This document shows positions 23,196 to 34,872 of a DNA stretch of 64,000 nt, one piece after another (the first letter of the stretch is position 1; each line of letters opens with the position of its first letter). Source of the DNA: Kryptolebias marmoratus (Eukaryota > Chordata > Actinopteri > Cyprinodontiformes > Rivulidae); NCBI RefSeq assembly GCF_001649575.2, contig NC_051452.1, positions 7,089,203-7,153,202 of the forward strand, read 5' to 3'. Under the pieces are notes generated by a model. That model ran no database searches. It was not told where the DNA came from and was given only the letters and a program-made list of their open reading frames with translations. Made by a program: the position numbers and the translations under genes.

Positions 23196-24308
23196 AAAAT
23201 CTTTTATACATATTTTTTTTCCCCAGACTCAGTTTGAGTTTTATGATTTTTACAGATTATTGCGCACCAACATCTCAAATGTCTACAAATTTAAAAGCCT
23301 TTCTTTCTCTGACAACCTTTTGGGTGCATAAACAAACTATTTATCAAAATGCAGACATTTTGTCTCCTGTTACACGACGTGTCTCTCTGCTGTCGGATTT
23401 AGGGTTTTCTCTTAAACCTCCTCAGAAAAAAACACCAAAACTTCCAAAAGTTTAAGTATAATTTTCCTCAAAATCTTCGAATCGAGACTGGAAGTGAAAA
23501 GTCTTCTACATAAAACACAGCAGAAACATAAAAGTTCACGTGTGTGACCATCGGGGTCTTCTGCCGCTCACGGTTCAAGAATCTTAAAGATCCGACTTCA
23601 GGTTTTTGCATAGCGGCTGTTTGTTTGAGGCTTAGTTTTCAGTCCGTCTGCCTGTCTTTAGTTTGCTGTCAGGGAGTGACAGACACAGGAGTGCCGTTGC
23701 CATGATGACCATCAATCAGCAGTGCTGGCAGCAGCTTTATCGTGCTTTATACATCAGATATCTGCGTTTCTTCTCAGTTTGAATTAATACAAAATGGCTT
23801 CTGGAGCTCTGGGCAGCGGCTGGATCGGCACGCTTCATGATGTCTTCAAACATTTTGTAGTTTTAAATTAACAGACTGATAAACGGAGGATCTAAAGCAG
23901 TTTCATCGATTACGACAGCTTTGTAAATCTCAGATTGAAGAATCTCCAGGGAGACAATTTGAGTTTCATCCGAATCCTTTAGGTCAGAGTAATTAAACAT
24001 GTATGTATAAAAAATAAACCACACAAATCAGATTGCAAAATCTGCAAAAAAAAAAAAAAGTAATGTTGCATAGGTTTTTGTCAACGTGACAAAGTTAATA
24101 AATCTATTAAATTTTTAAAAAGACATGAAATATCAGTTAACCTTTAATCTAAAAATCTGAAAGAACATCCCTGGCTGTCTAATTATTATAATTATTTTAT
24201 TAGAAAGTTAAAAACCTTTTTCAGAGCTGCGACATTATTGAGTCACGGTCCAAATATCGTACCGCTCTGATCGATGATAAGGAACCGTCCTGGGTTTTTT
24301 TATCTGGA
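23196..24308. other. Unassigned
   Basis: AT-rich unique-looking sequence with a poly(A) tract near 24046. Nothing is recognised. Confidence 0.4.
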
Positions 24309-24352
24309 TGAATGAATGAATGAATGAATAAATGAATGAATGAATGAATGAA
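24309..24352. repeat. (TGAA)n microsatellite
   Basis: Eleven TGAA units with one interruption (TAAA). Confidence 0.95.
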
Positions 24353-25096
24353 GGGGTAACTGCTCCTCTGCAGCAGAGCATCAGCTCTCATCGTTCGCCG
24401 CTGAACATTTTGGCAGCAAACTGTTAAGGCAGAGATTTTTACTCTACGCATTTCTGTAAAAAAAACAAACATCTTTGATCTTTGCCTCGTAAAATTCAAA
24501 AGGTCGGTATTTTTTTAATCAAGATAAATTTTAAACGCAGGAAAAAATTAAAAAGGTCACAAATTTGTCATTTTTGTTATTCTCACTCAAATGTAATTAT
24601 AGTTATAGCAAAATTAATCAAACCAAAATAGATATGATATACAAATTCAAAGTAACATTTTGTGACATAAATTACTCCTAGTTTTATTTCTGCTGCGTGT
24701 TTTTTTTAAAATGTTTTTCCTTTAATATTTCAGGGCCTGTTAAAATGCTTCGTGCAGGTTGTAGTTGCAACATTTGGCCAGTAGGTGGGGTCATGTTGCA
24801 CTGCCTTGCTGAGGAACTTCATATTTTAGTCTTTTAAAATCATAAAACAAGGTTTCTGACCATGTTCTTTCTATACTTTAAATGTTTTCTTTTACGGTTG
24901 TAAATGTTTGCTCTTGAATGAACTTTTCAGAACTAGTCAGATTTTTACTGAAAATGTTTCACTCGTTTCTTCTTTCAGCAGAGCTCTCCTGAGGAGTTTT
25001 CCTTTTTTCCCCTCCTGCCTGACGGCGTTTATCCGATGGCATCTCTTTCCGCCCGTGTTTGAGAGTTCAGTGGCTCCTTTTTTTGTTCAGTTCAGT

Positions 25097-25098
<2 letters not shown>
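24353..25098. other. Unassigned
   Basis: AT-rich sequence without recognised features. Confidence 0.4.

Positions 25099-25131
<33 letters not shown>
25099..25131. repeat. (GT)n microsatellite
   Basis: About 16 uninterrupted GT units. Confidence 0.95.
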
Positions 25132-25522
25132 GACCTGATAATCTGTGTGCTTTATGGAGTGCTGTTCACACATTGGTCTCCACTCTGATCCCAAACCCAA
25201 ACACAGCAGCCCTCCTCCCTCCTTTTATCAGCCCCCCGCACGCTGTCGCACAGGCGTGATATTCCTCCATCCATCCCGCGATTAACAAACCACACCCCCT
25301 TCCCAGCATCCCCGTTTTCTGGTTGCTTAGAACGAAATTAATCAGATTGTTTTAAAATAAATTCAGCCCTGTGCTAACTTCTCAAAGTCCAAAATATTTC
25401 AGTCTTCTCTGGAGGCCAGTCGTGCTGATCAAACACCAAATCCTGCACAGATCCCAAACTCAAACACTAATTCTTTATCAGAAAACACACTCCCTCATAA
25501 TCCCTGTATAACTACACCTCTA

Positions 25523-25555
25523 TGTGTGTGTGTGTGGGTGTGTGGGTGTGTGTGT
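25523..25555. repeat. Interrupted (GT)n microsatellite
   Basis: GT units with two GGGT interruptions. Confidence 0.9.
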
Positions 25556-25829
25556 CCTCTTGTGAATGTGAAGCTGTTTTAAAGTGGATGCTTTTAAAAT
25601 AACTCAAATCACAAACCTCATTAGAATCAAATTTCAACTTAAAAATTCCCAATCTTCACTATAATTTCATACATCTGCTCCAACTTTTCGCAAAAAAAGA
25701 TCCTCAGGCCAGCTTCATACTGATGACGACCTCGTTAAAACATATAAATTCAAGGCCTGGCGTCCCATTCTGCCCACCATCTTTCATCTTTCATCCCCTC
25801 CTGCTGAGAAACGATGGACTCGTAGGTAT

Positions 25830-25960
25830 TCTGGTCAAACCTTAAAAATATTGGATGTGCAACCTCATGTTAAATGTGGGATGTTGAGCTCAAAGTGTGT
25901 TATGAATGGATCTCATCTACTACTTTATTGTATTTTAGCTCAATATCTGTAAAACTGGAC
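25830..25960 (+). repeat. R1 copy f, left part
   Basis: GGTCAAACCTTAAAAATATT at 25831, then TATTTTAGCTCAATATCTGT and AAAACTGGAC up to 25960. It is cut there by an insertion and resumes after 26457. Confidence 0.7.
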
Positions 25961-26457
25961 AATACGTGGTCTCGTACGATGCAATAATGTATGAAAAATA
26001 CATCCGTCCATCCATTTTCTTTACTCCCTTATCCTTTCTGGGTCGCAGGGAGCTGGTGTCTGTCTCCAGCAGTTCCTGTTCGAGAGGCGGGGGACACCCT
26101 GGACAGGTCGCACGTCCATCACATGGACACATAGAGACAAACGAGACAACCAACCATTCACGCCTGGGGACAATTTTAAAACTACCAATGAACCTAACAT
26201 GCATGTTTTTGGTCTGTGGGAGGAAACTGGAGCACAGGGAGAACATGTAAACTCCACCGAGGAAGGCCGCAGGCCAAGAAGAGATCCTGCGACCTTCTTG
26301 CTGTGAGGCAGCAGCTCCAACCACTGCACCACTGTGCCACCCTAAGAGAATACAGTACAGCATAATACAACGCATTAGGATAGAATGTGATACAGTAAAA
26401 TGCAATACGATGCAGTACAACAGTACGATGCAGTATGATCAGTATTATACAATATGC
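25961..26457 (-). mobile_element. Retroposon insertion with (GGAT)n-type tail, inside R1
   Basis: This 497-bp insert lies between AAAACTGGAC (25951-25960) and AAAACTGAC (26458-26466), an imperfect target duplication within R1. The core at 26005-26340 is a common fish repeat with CCATCCATTTTC, GGGTCGCAGGGAGCTGG, GGGGGACACCCTGGACAGG and CCTAACATGCATGTTTTTGG. The complement ends in ATGGATGGA, resembling Rex3/RTE 3' tails, so I read it as a minus-strand retroposon. Degenerate ATACAGTACA-like units fill 26345-26457. Confidence 0.65.
26345..26457. repeat. Degenerate ~10-bp tandem repeat
   Basis: Units such as AATACAGTAC, ACGATGCAGT and AGTATGATC follow one another with variable spacing at one end of the inserted retroposon. 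A shorter stretch of the same type (TACGATGCAATAATG) lies at the other end. Confidence 0.6.
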
Positions 26458-26890
26458 AAAACTGACAGTTATCCTTATTTTTGTGTTTTTTAGGCACAAT
26501 TGGCTACAGTGGCCATTTTGAATTGGGTTATTTTCTGGGTATTTCAGTCAAACCCATCCAGTGATTCAGAACCTTGCTCAATGTCTCTCAGCTACAACCA
26601 CACCATGTTTAGCTCAATATCACTCTCAACTTGACTGAATTGGGCTATTTTTGTGTTATCTAAGGTCAGCTGGCTGTGGCAGCCATCTTAAATAAGGTGG
26701 GCTACAAATGTTGATCACATCAAACAATCATTTTTCCTAAAATTTCAATAAAATCCACCCAGTGGTTTATGAGGTACTTCTGCTAGAAGACAGAGTTGAT
26801 TCAAACAGTTATTGGTGAAGTTTAAAAGCAGATTTTGTTTCATTAAAATCCATCCAGTGATTCAATGTGATACTTTTCTTTAGGTTGCAT
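26458..26890 (+). repeat. R1 copy f, right part
   Basis: It resumes with AAAACTGAC, then TTTTTGTGTTTTTTAGGCAC, GTGGCCATTTTGAATTGGG, a second unit with GTGGCAGCCATCTTAAATAA, and CCACCCAGTGGTTTATGAGG. Confidence 0.7.
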
Positions 26891-27009
26891 GACTTATTGA
26901 ATTCATGCAAAGGACTGAGCACACTTCTAACCAAAAGTTATAACAGATGCAGAGACACAAACTCTGAATGACATCTTCATGATCACCCACTGCCGAAAGC
27001 AAAAGGATG

Positions 27010-27475
27010 AGAATGATTTAGTCTTGTGTGTGAGTTCATTTTTGTCTCTTGCATTAGCAAACTATCTCATGTACAGTTAAGGGACTTTACCCAACACCAA
27101 AACTCCCAGAACTCTGTCATTTTTAACGATATTGAGCTCAGATCTGCTGTGGTAGTAGCTGGGAGTCATCCCCAACACATACTCCAAAAACCAACTGAAG
27201 ACCAGATCCAGCTGTTAGCAAAATACCTCAGGAACACCTTATTTTGAGAAAGCCTTCAGAGTGTAACAACTCTACAATTGATCAATGTTCGGAGTTAATT
27301 CAAAATGGCTGCCTCAGCTAACTGAAAGCCACAGCCTCAGGTAGTAGCTGAGGGTCAATCACAACACATACTCTGAGCTCTGAACGAATTTGGACCAAAA
27401 CGGCAATAACTCTGACCCTTTTCTTCAGAAGATGATTTTAGTTTAAAACATGAAAGGCAGCGGAATACTAGGCCT
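27010..27475 (-). repeat. R1 copy g
   Basis: Reverse landmarks are GTGGTAGTAGCTGGGAGTCA near 27150, CAAAATGGCTGCCTCAGCTA near 27301, CACAACACATACTCTGAGCT near 27360 and GAATACTAGGCCTTTTATT near 27460. It carries two partial units. Confidence 0.65.
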
Positions 27476-28719
27476 TTTATTAAGTAATAACAGTTTCAAA
27501 ATAAAAGGTGTAATGAATAAATTGGTGGCGCTGAGGTTTCTTTGTTGAAGTCAGCTCCATCTTTAATTAGTGCATGTGTAATGTAAATACAGTCTGTTTT
27601 GATTGCTGCTGCGCCTCCTGTCCCACAGTAAAACAGATTTTCTCCCTCATTAAGCAGTCACTCCTTCAAGTGCCTCCGTCCCCCAGGACCTGCCCTGGAC
27701 GAGCCCGAGCACATGGATCCATGTGTTCAGAAATGTAATAACCCCCCAAAAAACCCACGGCCAGATATTTGAAAGGTATGTCATTCTGTTTCTCTTTTAT
27801 TTCACAGTTACAAGTGATGTAATCACCCAGCTGACCTGCTTTCTTCAATCAAACTCAGATTGCTCCTTTAGTTGCTTTCATTGTTGAAGATGTCCTTATT
27901 TACGTCTCGTCATTATTCCCGGGGTCTTGTGTGAATGCAGAGGCACATAAAAAAAGGGGCGGAGGACTGTTCGAAAAGGTGGATTAGTTTGCCCAAGAAC
28001 TGCCTTTATGTGAACATGAGCGGAACGAGTGGCCAACCGCGAGGTCTTAACGGGACGAGGGCGTGCAGGTGAACATGACTGGTTCTTTATCGATGCATGC
28101 TTGCAACAATGTCAAACTAATAACAGCCGTTTAAAGAGTCATATGAGGGAAGGTTCTCGAAGAGGACGGCGGACGCAAGAAGAGGAGACGAGAGGGAGAA
28201 CCGGAGCTCTGAGAGCAACAGAACAAGGGAGGAGGAAGTGGGAGAGATGCCATGTGCTGCACACCTGATCCCTGAGAAAAGGAGGGAGAGTTTGGGTTAT
28301 GAGGAGGAGGAGGAGGAATCAGTTCCACTACACGCTCATTACCACCTATTCATCTGGAAGACATCTCTGCACAGATCCACTCCTGGCTAACTGAACCGCA
28401 CCGGCCCTCCGTGTCCCCGTGTGCGATCGTAAGCATGGATCTGAGCGCACACAGCACATGTGTAGAAGTTGGCCTGCTTTTGTTTTGTTTTCTAATGAGA
28501 AATAATCCCGCACTGACCCACATTTGCATTTCCCATCTCAATAATCTGGTCAAATTTGATGTGAAAACCCTCAGTCTGATCTTTAAAGTTCCGATGGTCA
28601 CACGGTTTTATGCAGGAGACATGGCAGAGGAAAATGACCCTTCGCTTCCACTTTAGAGGAGAATATATTTAACGAAAACAACAACTCAATCCGGGGAAGC
28701 TTTGTTGTGCACTTTCTAC
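27476..28719. other. Unassigned; G/A-rich around 28140-28320
   Basis: At 27560-27665 the sequence is unique and evenly mixed and could be a conserved element. At 28140-28320 purine-rich runs culminate in a (GAG)n tract at 28301-28317. No gene is recognised. Confidence 0.35.
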
Positions 28720-29230
28720 ATTTTAGGGGGATTTGAGAAAACAGTCTTATAGCAAAGACAAAAATGCCTCTATTATTTATTGTATAATTTTTATTTGTAG
28801 CAAAAATAGCCGTGAAAGTAACAAGTATTTGTTTGAGACAGCTCAAAAGTTGAATGATGATGTCACATACTAAGCTGAACATTTAGTGGAGAAGTCTGTA
28901 CAGATTATAAAACTTAAACTGCGAATGTGTGAAAATCGGGAAACGGTATGAAAATGCCAGTTCAGACCAACCTTCTGCGACCCGTTTCAACTCTGAATGA
29001 TGTTTCTCCCATGAAGCATGTCTGTGTTATAGAGCTCCAAAGAGGTGAAGTTTACTCATGTGATTCATCAAAATCCCATTGATCTCCATTATTCCATTTC
29101 TCTGTTTTTTTTTTTTTTATTGCTGTGCGATATACCGCTTTCAAAAATCTCAGCACACCATTCACAACAACCGAGTTGAAAGTTCTGGTGAAATAATTTA
29201 CATGTTTTATTTCAAAGCTGCGAGACAAGA
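28720..29230 (+). repeat. Dispersed repeat family R3, copy 4
   Basis: Landmarks are AGACAAAAATGCCTC near 28757, CGACCCGTTTCAACTCTGAA near 28978, ATAGAGCTCCAAAGAGGTGA near 29028 and AAATCCCATTGATCTCCATT near 29070, plus AAATAATTTACATGTTTTAT near 29191. This is the most complete copy. Confidence 0.65.
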
Positions 29231-30085
29231 TACAGGATTTTTTTTCTTTAACAGAATAATAAATAAAGGTGCTTCAGTGCTTATGGATTGACGCCCTGAA
29301 TTAGACTGCCTAACATGGGAATTACACTTTTTGTGTGATCTTATGAAAATATTTTCTGTTCAACATTACAAAGTTTGACATTAAATCTTGCACTTTATAT
29401 GAAATGCTGGAAAAAAGAAGTGTCAAAAACTAGCACAAATGGTCAAGAACAAGTGACGAGTTCTTCCCAGTGTACTGTGTGTATTTATTAAAACAAAATA
29501 AATAGTTTCTTTTTTTAAAAAACCTAATGTGTAAGTGAACTTGTATAGGAAAATATTTGTCATGCTTTTGCACATTAATACTGCAAAATTATTTCCACCT
29601 GAATGCATTCCTGCCATGCTTCATATTTTAATGTGTTGCCATGGAAGCTTGTGTCTCGAATTCCTCCTCCTCCGTGACATTTGATCTCACTAACAATACA
29701 CTTACTTTAAATATCGTGTCTTCTTTTTGTCAAGCAACTCGAGCATTCTTGAGGTTGAAACAGAAATTTGTAAGTTAGAAGAAGAGCTTAAGCTAATGAA
29801 GCGCTGAACTTTAAAATGGCAGATCTCACAAGCTGCCTTCTGCACCCAAGGGGAATAAATGGATTCAAAATGTTTGTCGTTTTTAACGACCACTGAACTT
29901 AGCATCTTTAAAACCATAAAAACGATGAAGAGTCATCATAAGAATTGCAGAAGAATGATCCTATGTCGTTCATCAATAGGAATATTACACCTGGAGAAGA
30001 TTCCCACAAAGCGATGCAATAAAGACTTTATTCTGCCACAATAGACATAAAAGGTTTGTCATGTATCGCATACATTTATTCATTT
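29231..30085. other. Unassigned AT-rich sequence
   Basis: No gene or repeat family is recognised. Confidence 0.4.
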
Positions 30086-30738
30086 CCATCCATTTTATGC
30101 TGTTTATTTGTGGTCGTTTGCCGAGGCAACGGGTTCAGGAGGGAAACCCAGACCTCACTCTCCTCAGCGACTCTCTCCAGCTCCTCCTGGAGGATCCTGA
30201 CGAGTTCCCAGACCAGAGAGGATACATAATCGCTCCACAGAGTTCTGGGTCTGCCCCAAGGTCTCTTCCCAGCCTAGAAAACCAGGACGCATCCTAATCA
30301 GATGCCTGAACCACCTCAGCTGACTCCTTTTCGATGCGGAGGAGAAGCGGCTCGACTCTGAGCTTCCAATGAATGATGGAGCTCCTCCCCTCATCTCTAA
30401 GGCTGAGTCCAGCCAACCAACAGAGGAAGTTCCAGCTGCTTGGACTCGCGATCTCACTCTTTGGGTCATGGTCCACATCTCATGACCACAGGTGAGGGCT
30501 GGAATGCAGACAGACCAGCAAATCGCGACTTTTGCCTTTCGGCTCAGCTATTTCTTCACCAAATCAGCTCTCATTACAGCAGACTAAGCCCCAGTCTGCT
30601 GATCCATCTCCAGCTCCGTCCTTCCATCACTTGTAAACAAGATCCCGAGATACCAGAACTCCTGACCCAGATGGAGAGCTCTCCACCCATTTCTGGTTTA
30701 AAAATCATGGCCTCAGACTTCCAGGGGCTGACTCTCAT
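30086..30738 (-). mobile_element. Rex3 LINE 3' half, inactive
   Basis: On the minus strand, frames at 30164-30478 read SQLRWFRHLIRMRPG, and neighbouring frames read IQAA..SSVGWL and SLRDEGRSS. These are the C-terminal block of Rex3 as in SQLRWFGHL. The left end, TTCCATCCATTTTATGC, corresponds to the LINE 3' end with its ATGGATGGA tail. Several frameshifts are present. The similarity stops near 30738, where LTR-like sequence begins. Confidence 0.85.
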
Positions 30739-31348
30739 GTCTGTTTCATCTTGGTCCATGCTTTGCCTATCACCCACAGCCTGCTCCTCTGTTTCTCTGT
30801 TCCTGCCACGCCTCCTTGTTCATCGCCACAGTAATCACCTTGATCTTGTTCACCTGTTCTCTGCTCTCATAAGCTCTCCACCCTCACCAGATCAGTGCCA
30901 GATTATTGAATGGTTCGCCTAGTAAATGTCCAGCGTTATTTTCAAATCCATGCCTGATCTCTCGTCCTTGACCCTCTGCCGGTCCTTTGACCATCGACTC
31001 TTGCCTGGTGCTCCTGCTGATTCTGACTCCTGGCTTCCGATCTCGTTTCTGCCCACTAGACATCGCTTCTTGGTTCGTACTTCGGATTTGTTTTCGGCTC
31101 TCTGACCTTCCGGCTCTGACCCTTGACCTAATTCTGGATTCTCCAACTAAGTCTGTCACCTTACGGAAAGTTCTGTCCACACAACTTACGATCTACGGCG
31201 GTCTTACTTGCCCTGCGACATCTCCTGCCGCAAGAAGAGTGTGCCATCCCGGAAGTCTGCTGATCCTTTAGCTTCCGGTTGACAAAATAAAAGCTTTAAA
31301 CTTGTTTGGTGTTCGTCTGCTCTGAATCCTAAAAACCGTAACTTGTCA
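30739..31348 (+). mobile_element. LTR-like element, Gypsy-type, left end unclear
   Basis: It shares CAGTGCCAGATTAT.GAATG near 30894 with the solo LTR at 55793-56374, has the same pyrimidine-rich style, AATAAA at 31286 and a final TTGTCA. R1 sequence starts right after it. No clear target duplication is found, and the left side abuts Rex3, so the element may be truncated or rearranged. Confidence 0.55.
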
Positions 31349-31625
31349 ATTTTGGTCAAACCTTGAAATTAACATTACATAAAGGTTAAAATCGATAAGC
31401 TGGGGCAGCCATCTTGAACTGGCTTGACTCTAAAAGTTAATCAGTTGTAGATATATACTGTCAAAGACGTAGTACGTGTTGAAGACGGTGCTCAGCTACT
31501 ACCTCACCAAATTTTAGCTCAGTATCCAATGCATCAATACCCGTTTTTGTGTTTGTTAAGGTTGCAGCCATCTTAAATCGGGTTCACTCAAACGTTAATC
31601 AGTTGCAGATGTGAAACACGTATTG
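31349..31625 (+). repeat. R1 copy h
   Basis: ATTTTGGTCAAACCTTGAAA at 31349, GGCAGCCATCTTGAACTGGC near 31405, CACCAAATTTTAGCTCAGTA near 31504, and TTAATCAGTTGCAGATGTG near 31594. Confidence 0.7.
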
Positions 31626-32169
31626 CACCCTGAATGTCACCACAAACCAAATTGAAAGAAGATGAAGAAATTTCAGCTAATTCTTGCACATTCAGCATAA
31701 AAAACCCCCAACAAAAACAAACACATTCCAGTCCACGATCACAAAAAGACAAACTAATTACTTCGTATGAAACGTCAACTTCTGACATTCCACAAAAGCT
31801 TTGCTGCTTCCAGTAAATCTGCCTCTGCGAACGTATTAATGTGTTGTTGATGTTTTTGTGTGTGCGCAGCGTCAACCATATGCACGTGCACGTTTTCCGT
31901 GCGAGCGTGGTGCAGCTGGCAGCCCGGCAGACAGGTGGGCAGGCAGCACTCCCCTTCCAAAGAGTCGTAGCCTCACAAATGTTCCCTCCTTCCTCTTCCT
32001 CCCCTGTCGCTCCTTCCTCCTCGTCTTGTTAGCTGCTGTGCTTTTTTTTTTTTTTATGCTCTGTCCCAATCTGGAGGGACATATGTAGTTGCACATTTCC
32101 CTCCGTTCACTCAGGCTCCTTAGAAATTGTCCCACATAAAAATGGCAAATTAGCAAATGGCCTTTTATG
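31626..32169. other. Unassigned
   Basis: Unique-looking sequence with a T-run at about 32043-32055. No gene is recognised. Confidence 0.35.
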
Positions 32170-32830
32170 AATTCTTCTGGCAACTTTTATTTTCTCTCTG
32201 ATGTACATCTGTTTAAGGAAATAAAGAAGCAAACGACAGATTTTTGCATGAGCATGCATTATTGTTTAGAACGGTGTACCTCTGCGTGGATTATCCCGGT
32301 AAACGTTTTCGCAAACGATCATCTAGAGCAGCTCGGAGCGACTCTCTTAAATTAGGACGTTCCTGTCCGGATTTGCGCCCCTAAATAAAGCTATTGTGTC
32401 GGAACGAAAAAGGCAGACCCTGCTGAGATGCACACAATGTCACCCCGCCAGCTCGAGCATGTGTGTGTGTGTGTTTGTGTGTGTGGTATAGACTAACGTG
32501 CCAGAGCCCTCTGCCCCTCACTCCATCTGCTGAAGCCCCCCAGGCTGGACCAAGGTCACTTCTCTCCTCTCCTTTACCGCAGATGTGGATCAGTGTGTAC
32601 ATATTTAATGTACATGCATCAGAACGGCGAAGGAGAGACATCAATCAAGCTGATTTTTTAATATTATTAGTCATGTTTATGATTGCTTGGATGCAGATTT
32701 TGCTGGCATTGTTTGATTTTGATAATATGCTTCTCAAAGCGGCAGCCGCTCACTGAGAATTGCATCTCATCGCGTTCGAGAAACTGCAATTATCTGTCGT
32801 TCTAAGGGACAAATGCAGAGAGGATAAGAA
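32170..32830. other. Possible conserved non-coding (enhancer-like) block
   Basis: The segment is repeat-free except for a GT run at 32460-32484. The part at 32580-32790 has the texture of deeply conserved vertebrate elements: TATTTAATGTACATGCATCA, ATCAATCAAGCTGATTTTTT, TAATATTATTAGTCATG and CTGCAATTATC. Such blocks typically surround developmental regulators. No alignment was possible here, so conservation is a guess. Confidence 0.3.
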
Positions 32831-32904
32831 ACAGCTTCACTTGTTTAGTTTTAAATGAAACAACCGATGCAATGCACTGCGAAAACAAGAGTTAAACAGT
32901 AAAG

Positions 32905-33335
32905 ATCTGATTCTGTATCATCACCCATTACTAAAATATATCATTAAACATGAAAATTGATTTTAATAAAACTCTCAGGAAATAATCAATAAATGTACAT
33001 ATACAACTGATTAAGTTTTGGAGCCAACCTAATTCAAAATGGCCACTAACCGACCTTCGTTAACACAAAAAAGGCTAAAATTCAGACAGTTTTACAGATA
33101 TTAAGTTGAAATTTGATGTTTTAGATGATCGTCATTCACACCACATGCTAGTCTTGCAAGATCTCTGCTTAAAACTTTGGCATTAATGGTTGGATCCGAC
33201 CCTGCCTGTCTGTTAGCAAAATATCTCATGAACCACTGGATGGATTTTAATAGAACTCTCAAAGTAATCATTGGCTGCACTTCTACAAAACTCATTAACC
33301 TTAAGAGTCAATCCAATTAAAGATTGACTTTAAAA
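32905..33335 (-). repeat. R1 copy i
   Basis: Reverse landmarks are TACAACTGATTAAGTTTTGG near 33004, TTCAAAATGGCCACTAACC near 33033, TTAGCAAAATATCTCATGAA near 33213 and CCACTGGATGGATTTTAATA near 33234. The order of parts is partly shuffled, suggesting two joined fragments. Confidence 0.65.
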
Positions 33336-33610
33336 TTCCTACAGCAGCAAGAGACACTGGGTGAAAGAAGACAGAAATGTCTGCTTTTTGATGTAGAAAC
33401 TGTACAAAAGTGCCAAATTTGAGGCAGCAAAAGGGAAAGAATCACACTCTAAATTGAACATAACATCTCCAACAAAATACTGAAATGGTCCAACTTTTTG
33501 TGACCTGTTTAAAGTTTCTACCGTGAAGAATGATTGTGCTATAGAGCTTCAAATAGGGCTTGGTTTTCTCACTTGTTTTCCCTAAACTCCCATTGTTGCT
33601 AGTGTTTTTT
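33336..33610 (+). repeat. Dispersed repeat family R3, copy 5
   Basis: GGGTGAAAGAAGACAGAAAT near 33359, TTTTGTGACCTGTTTAAAG near 33496 and GGGCTTGGTTTTCTCACTTG near 33555. It directly follows R1 copy i. Confidence 0.6.
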
Positions 33611-34833
33611 TAAAAAAATTTGTTTATGTCATAGCAGTCGAGCTCCACCTTTTGATGCATTTCTTACATTTGTTTTACTGCAAATCTAAAAATTCCGACA
33701 AATACAGTCAGCGAACTGATGGTAAAAACATGCTGCTGCTAATTTGCAATTAACACATTTTCAGTTATTTAACACTTTTAAACAGGAACAACCGCTGCGG
33801 ATCAGTAAGAACCTCAACTCCACACACACACACACACAGAGAAAGCAGAAAGCAAACATTGACAGAGCGCTGCTCCTTCTCTCCATCTTAAGACATGCTT
33901 GTTGCCTCCAGAGGGAACAGACTGGGCACGCTGCCAGACACTAGTCCACTTAGCCGCTAATAGCTCACATAATCACTGCACACTCACCCCCAGAAACACA
34001 CACACACACACCATTACAGTGTGCACCACAGACACAGACATGGTAATTATTATATCAAATGAAAACAGCTAATCAGGTAAATGCAGGCTAAATGTGTTTT
34101 AGCAGCACAAGAAGATTTTACTTGTGGGTATGTGAAAGTTGGAGGAAACACATCTAATGAGAAGTAAAGACGATATATACAAAAAACAGATAACAGTTCA
34201 AAGAAAAAAAGCAGAGGGATGGAGACATTTTAAGTTGTGTTTTTGTGGTTAATCCTTTTCGAAAGTCTTATACACAACTCTGAACAAAAATATTCACGTT
34301 TTATCTGTTTTTTTCAGGTTTTCTGTCTTTGTATTTACATAAAAACAAAATGTAAATTAGTTTATTGCATATTACCAAAAAAATAATTAAAATGTTCATA
34401 TGTAGGTACATAAAAATGTCAAATTCATTCACACAACTCTGTCATTTGATCATTATTAGGGCTTTTTTAGTCATTTTTGCTACATAAAAACAAATTTCAG
34501 TAAACGATTTTTACTTTTTCCATCATGTCCCTACATCTCCAGCTGACAGGTGATCACTTTTAGGGTGTGGTACCTCTTATTGCCTGATGCAGCGTTAAAA
34601 CCTGGCTGTTTTAGTCGAGATTCTGCTAAAATGCATTTTCCCCAACAATATTTAAAATCCATGTTAAGGGCCAACTTTTAGTATTTTTAAATTCCAGGTT
34701 TATTCTTATTTATGTTCATTAGTTCCTGTTGTTTCTCATAGATTCTTATTAATTCAAATGGAAAGTTTTCAACCTTGAAAAATCCTGGAACTTTGCAGCC
34801 TTTTCCATCACCATCCCAGTGGCTCTTATGGGT
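33611..34833. other. Unassigned
   Basis: AT-rich with CA tracts at about 33819-33838 and 33996-34009. Nothing else is recognised. Confidence 0.4.
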
Positions 34834-34872
34834 TATGGTGTTCCTCAGGGCTGAGTACTTAGTACCCTTCTT
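34834..34872 (+). mobile_element. Tiny L2/CR1/Rex1-type reverse transcriptase relic
   Basis: It translates to YGVPQG, a stop, then VLSTLL, corresponding to the GVPQGSVLGPLLF motif of L2/CR1-type reverse transcriptases. The surrounding sequence is too decayed to extend. Confidence 0.55.

Noticed and set aside
30440..30922. 160-codon + frame
   Set aside because: It is antisense to the dead Rex3 copy and runs into the LTR. It is a shadow frame.
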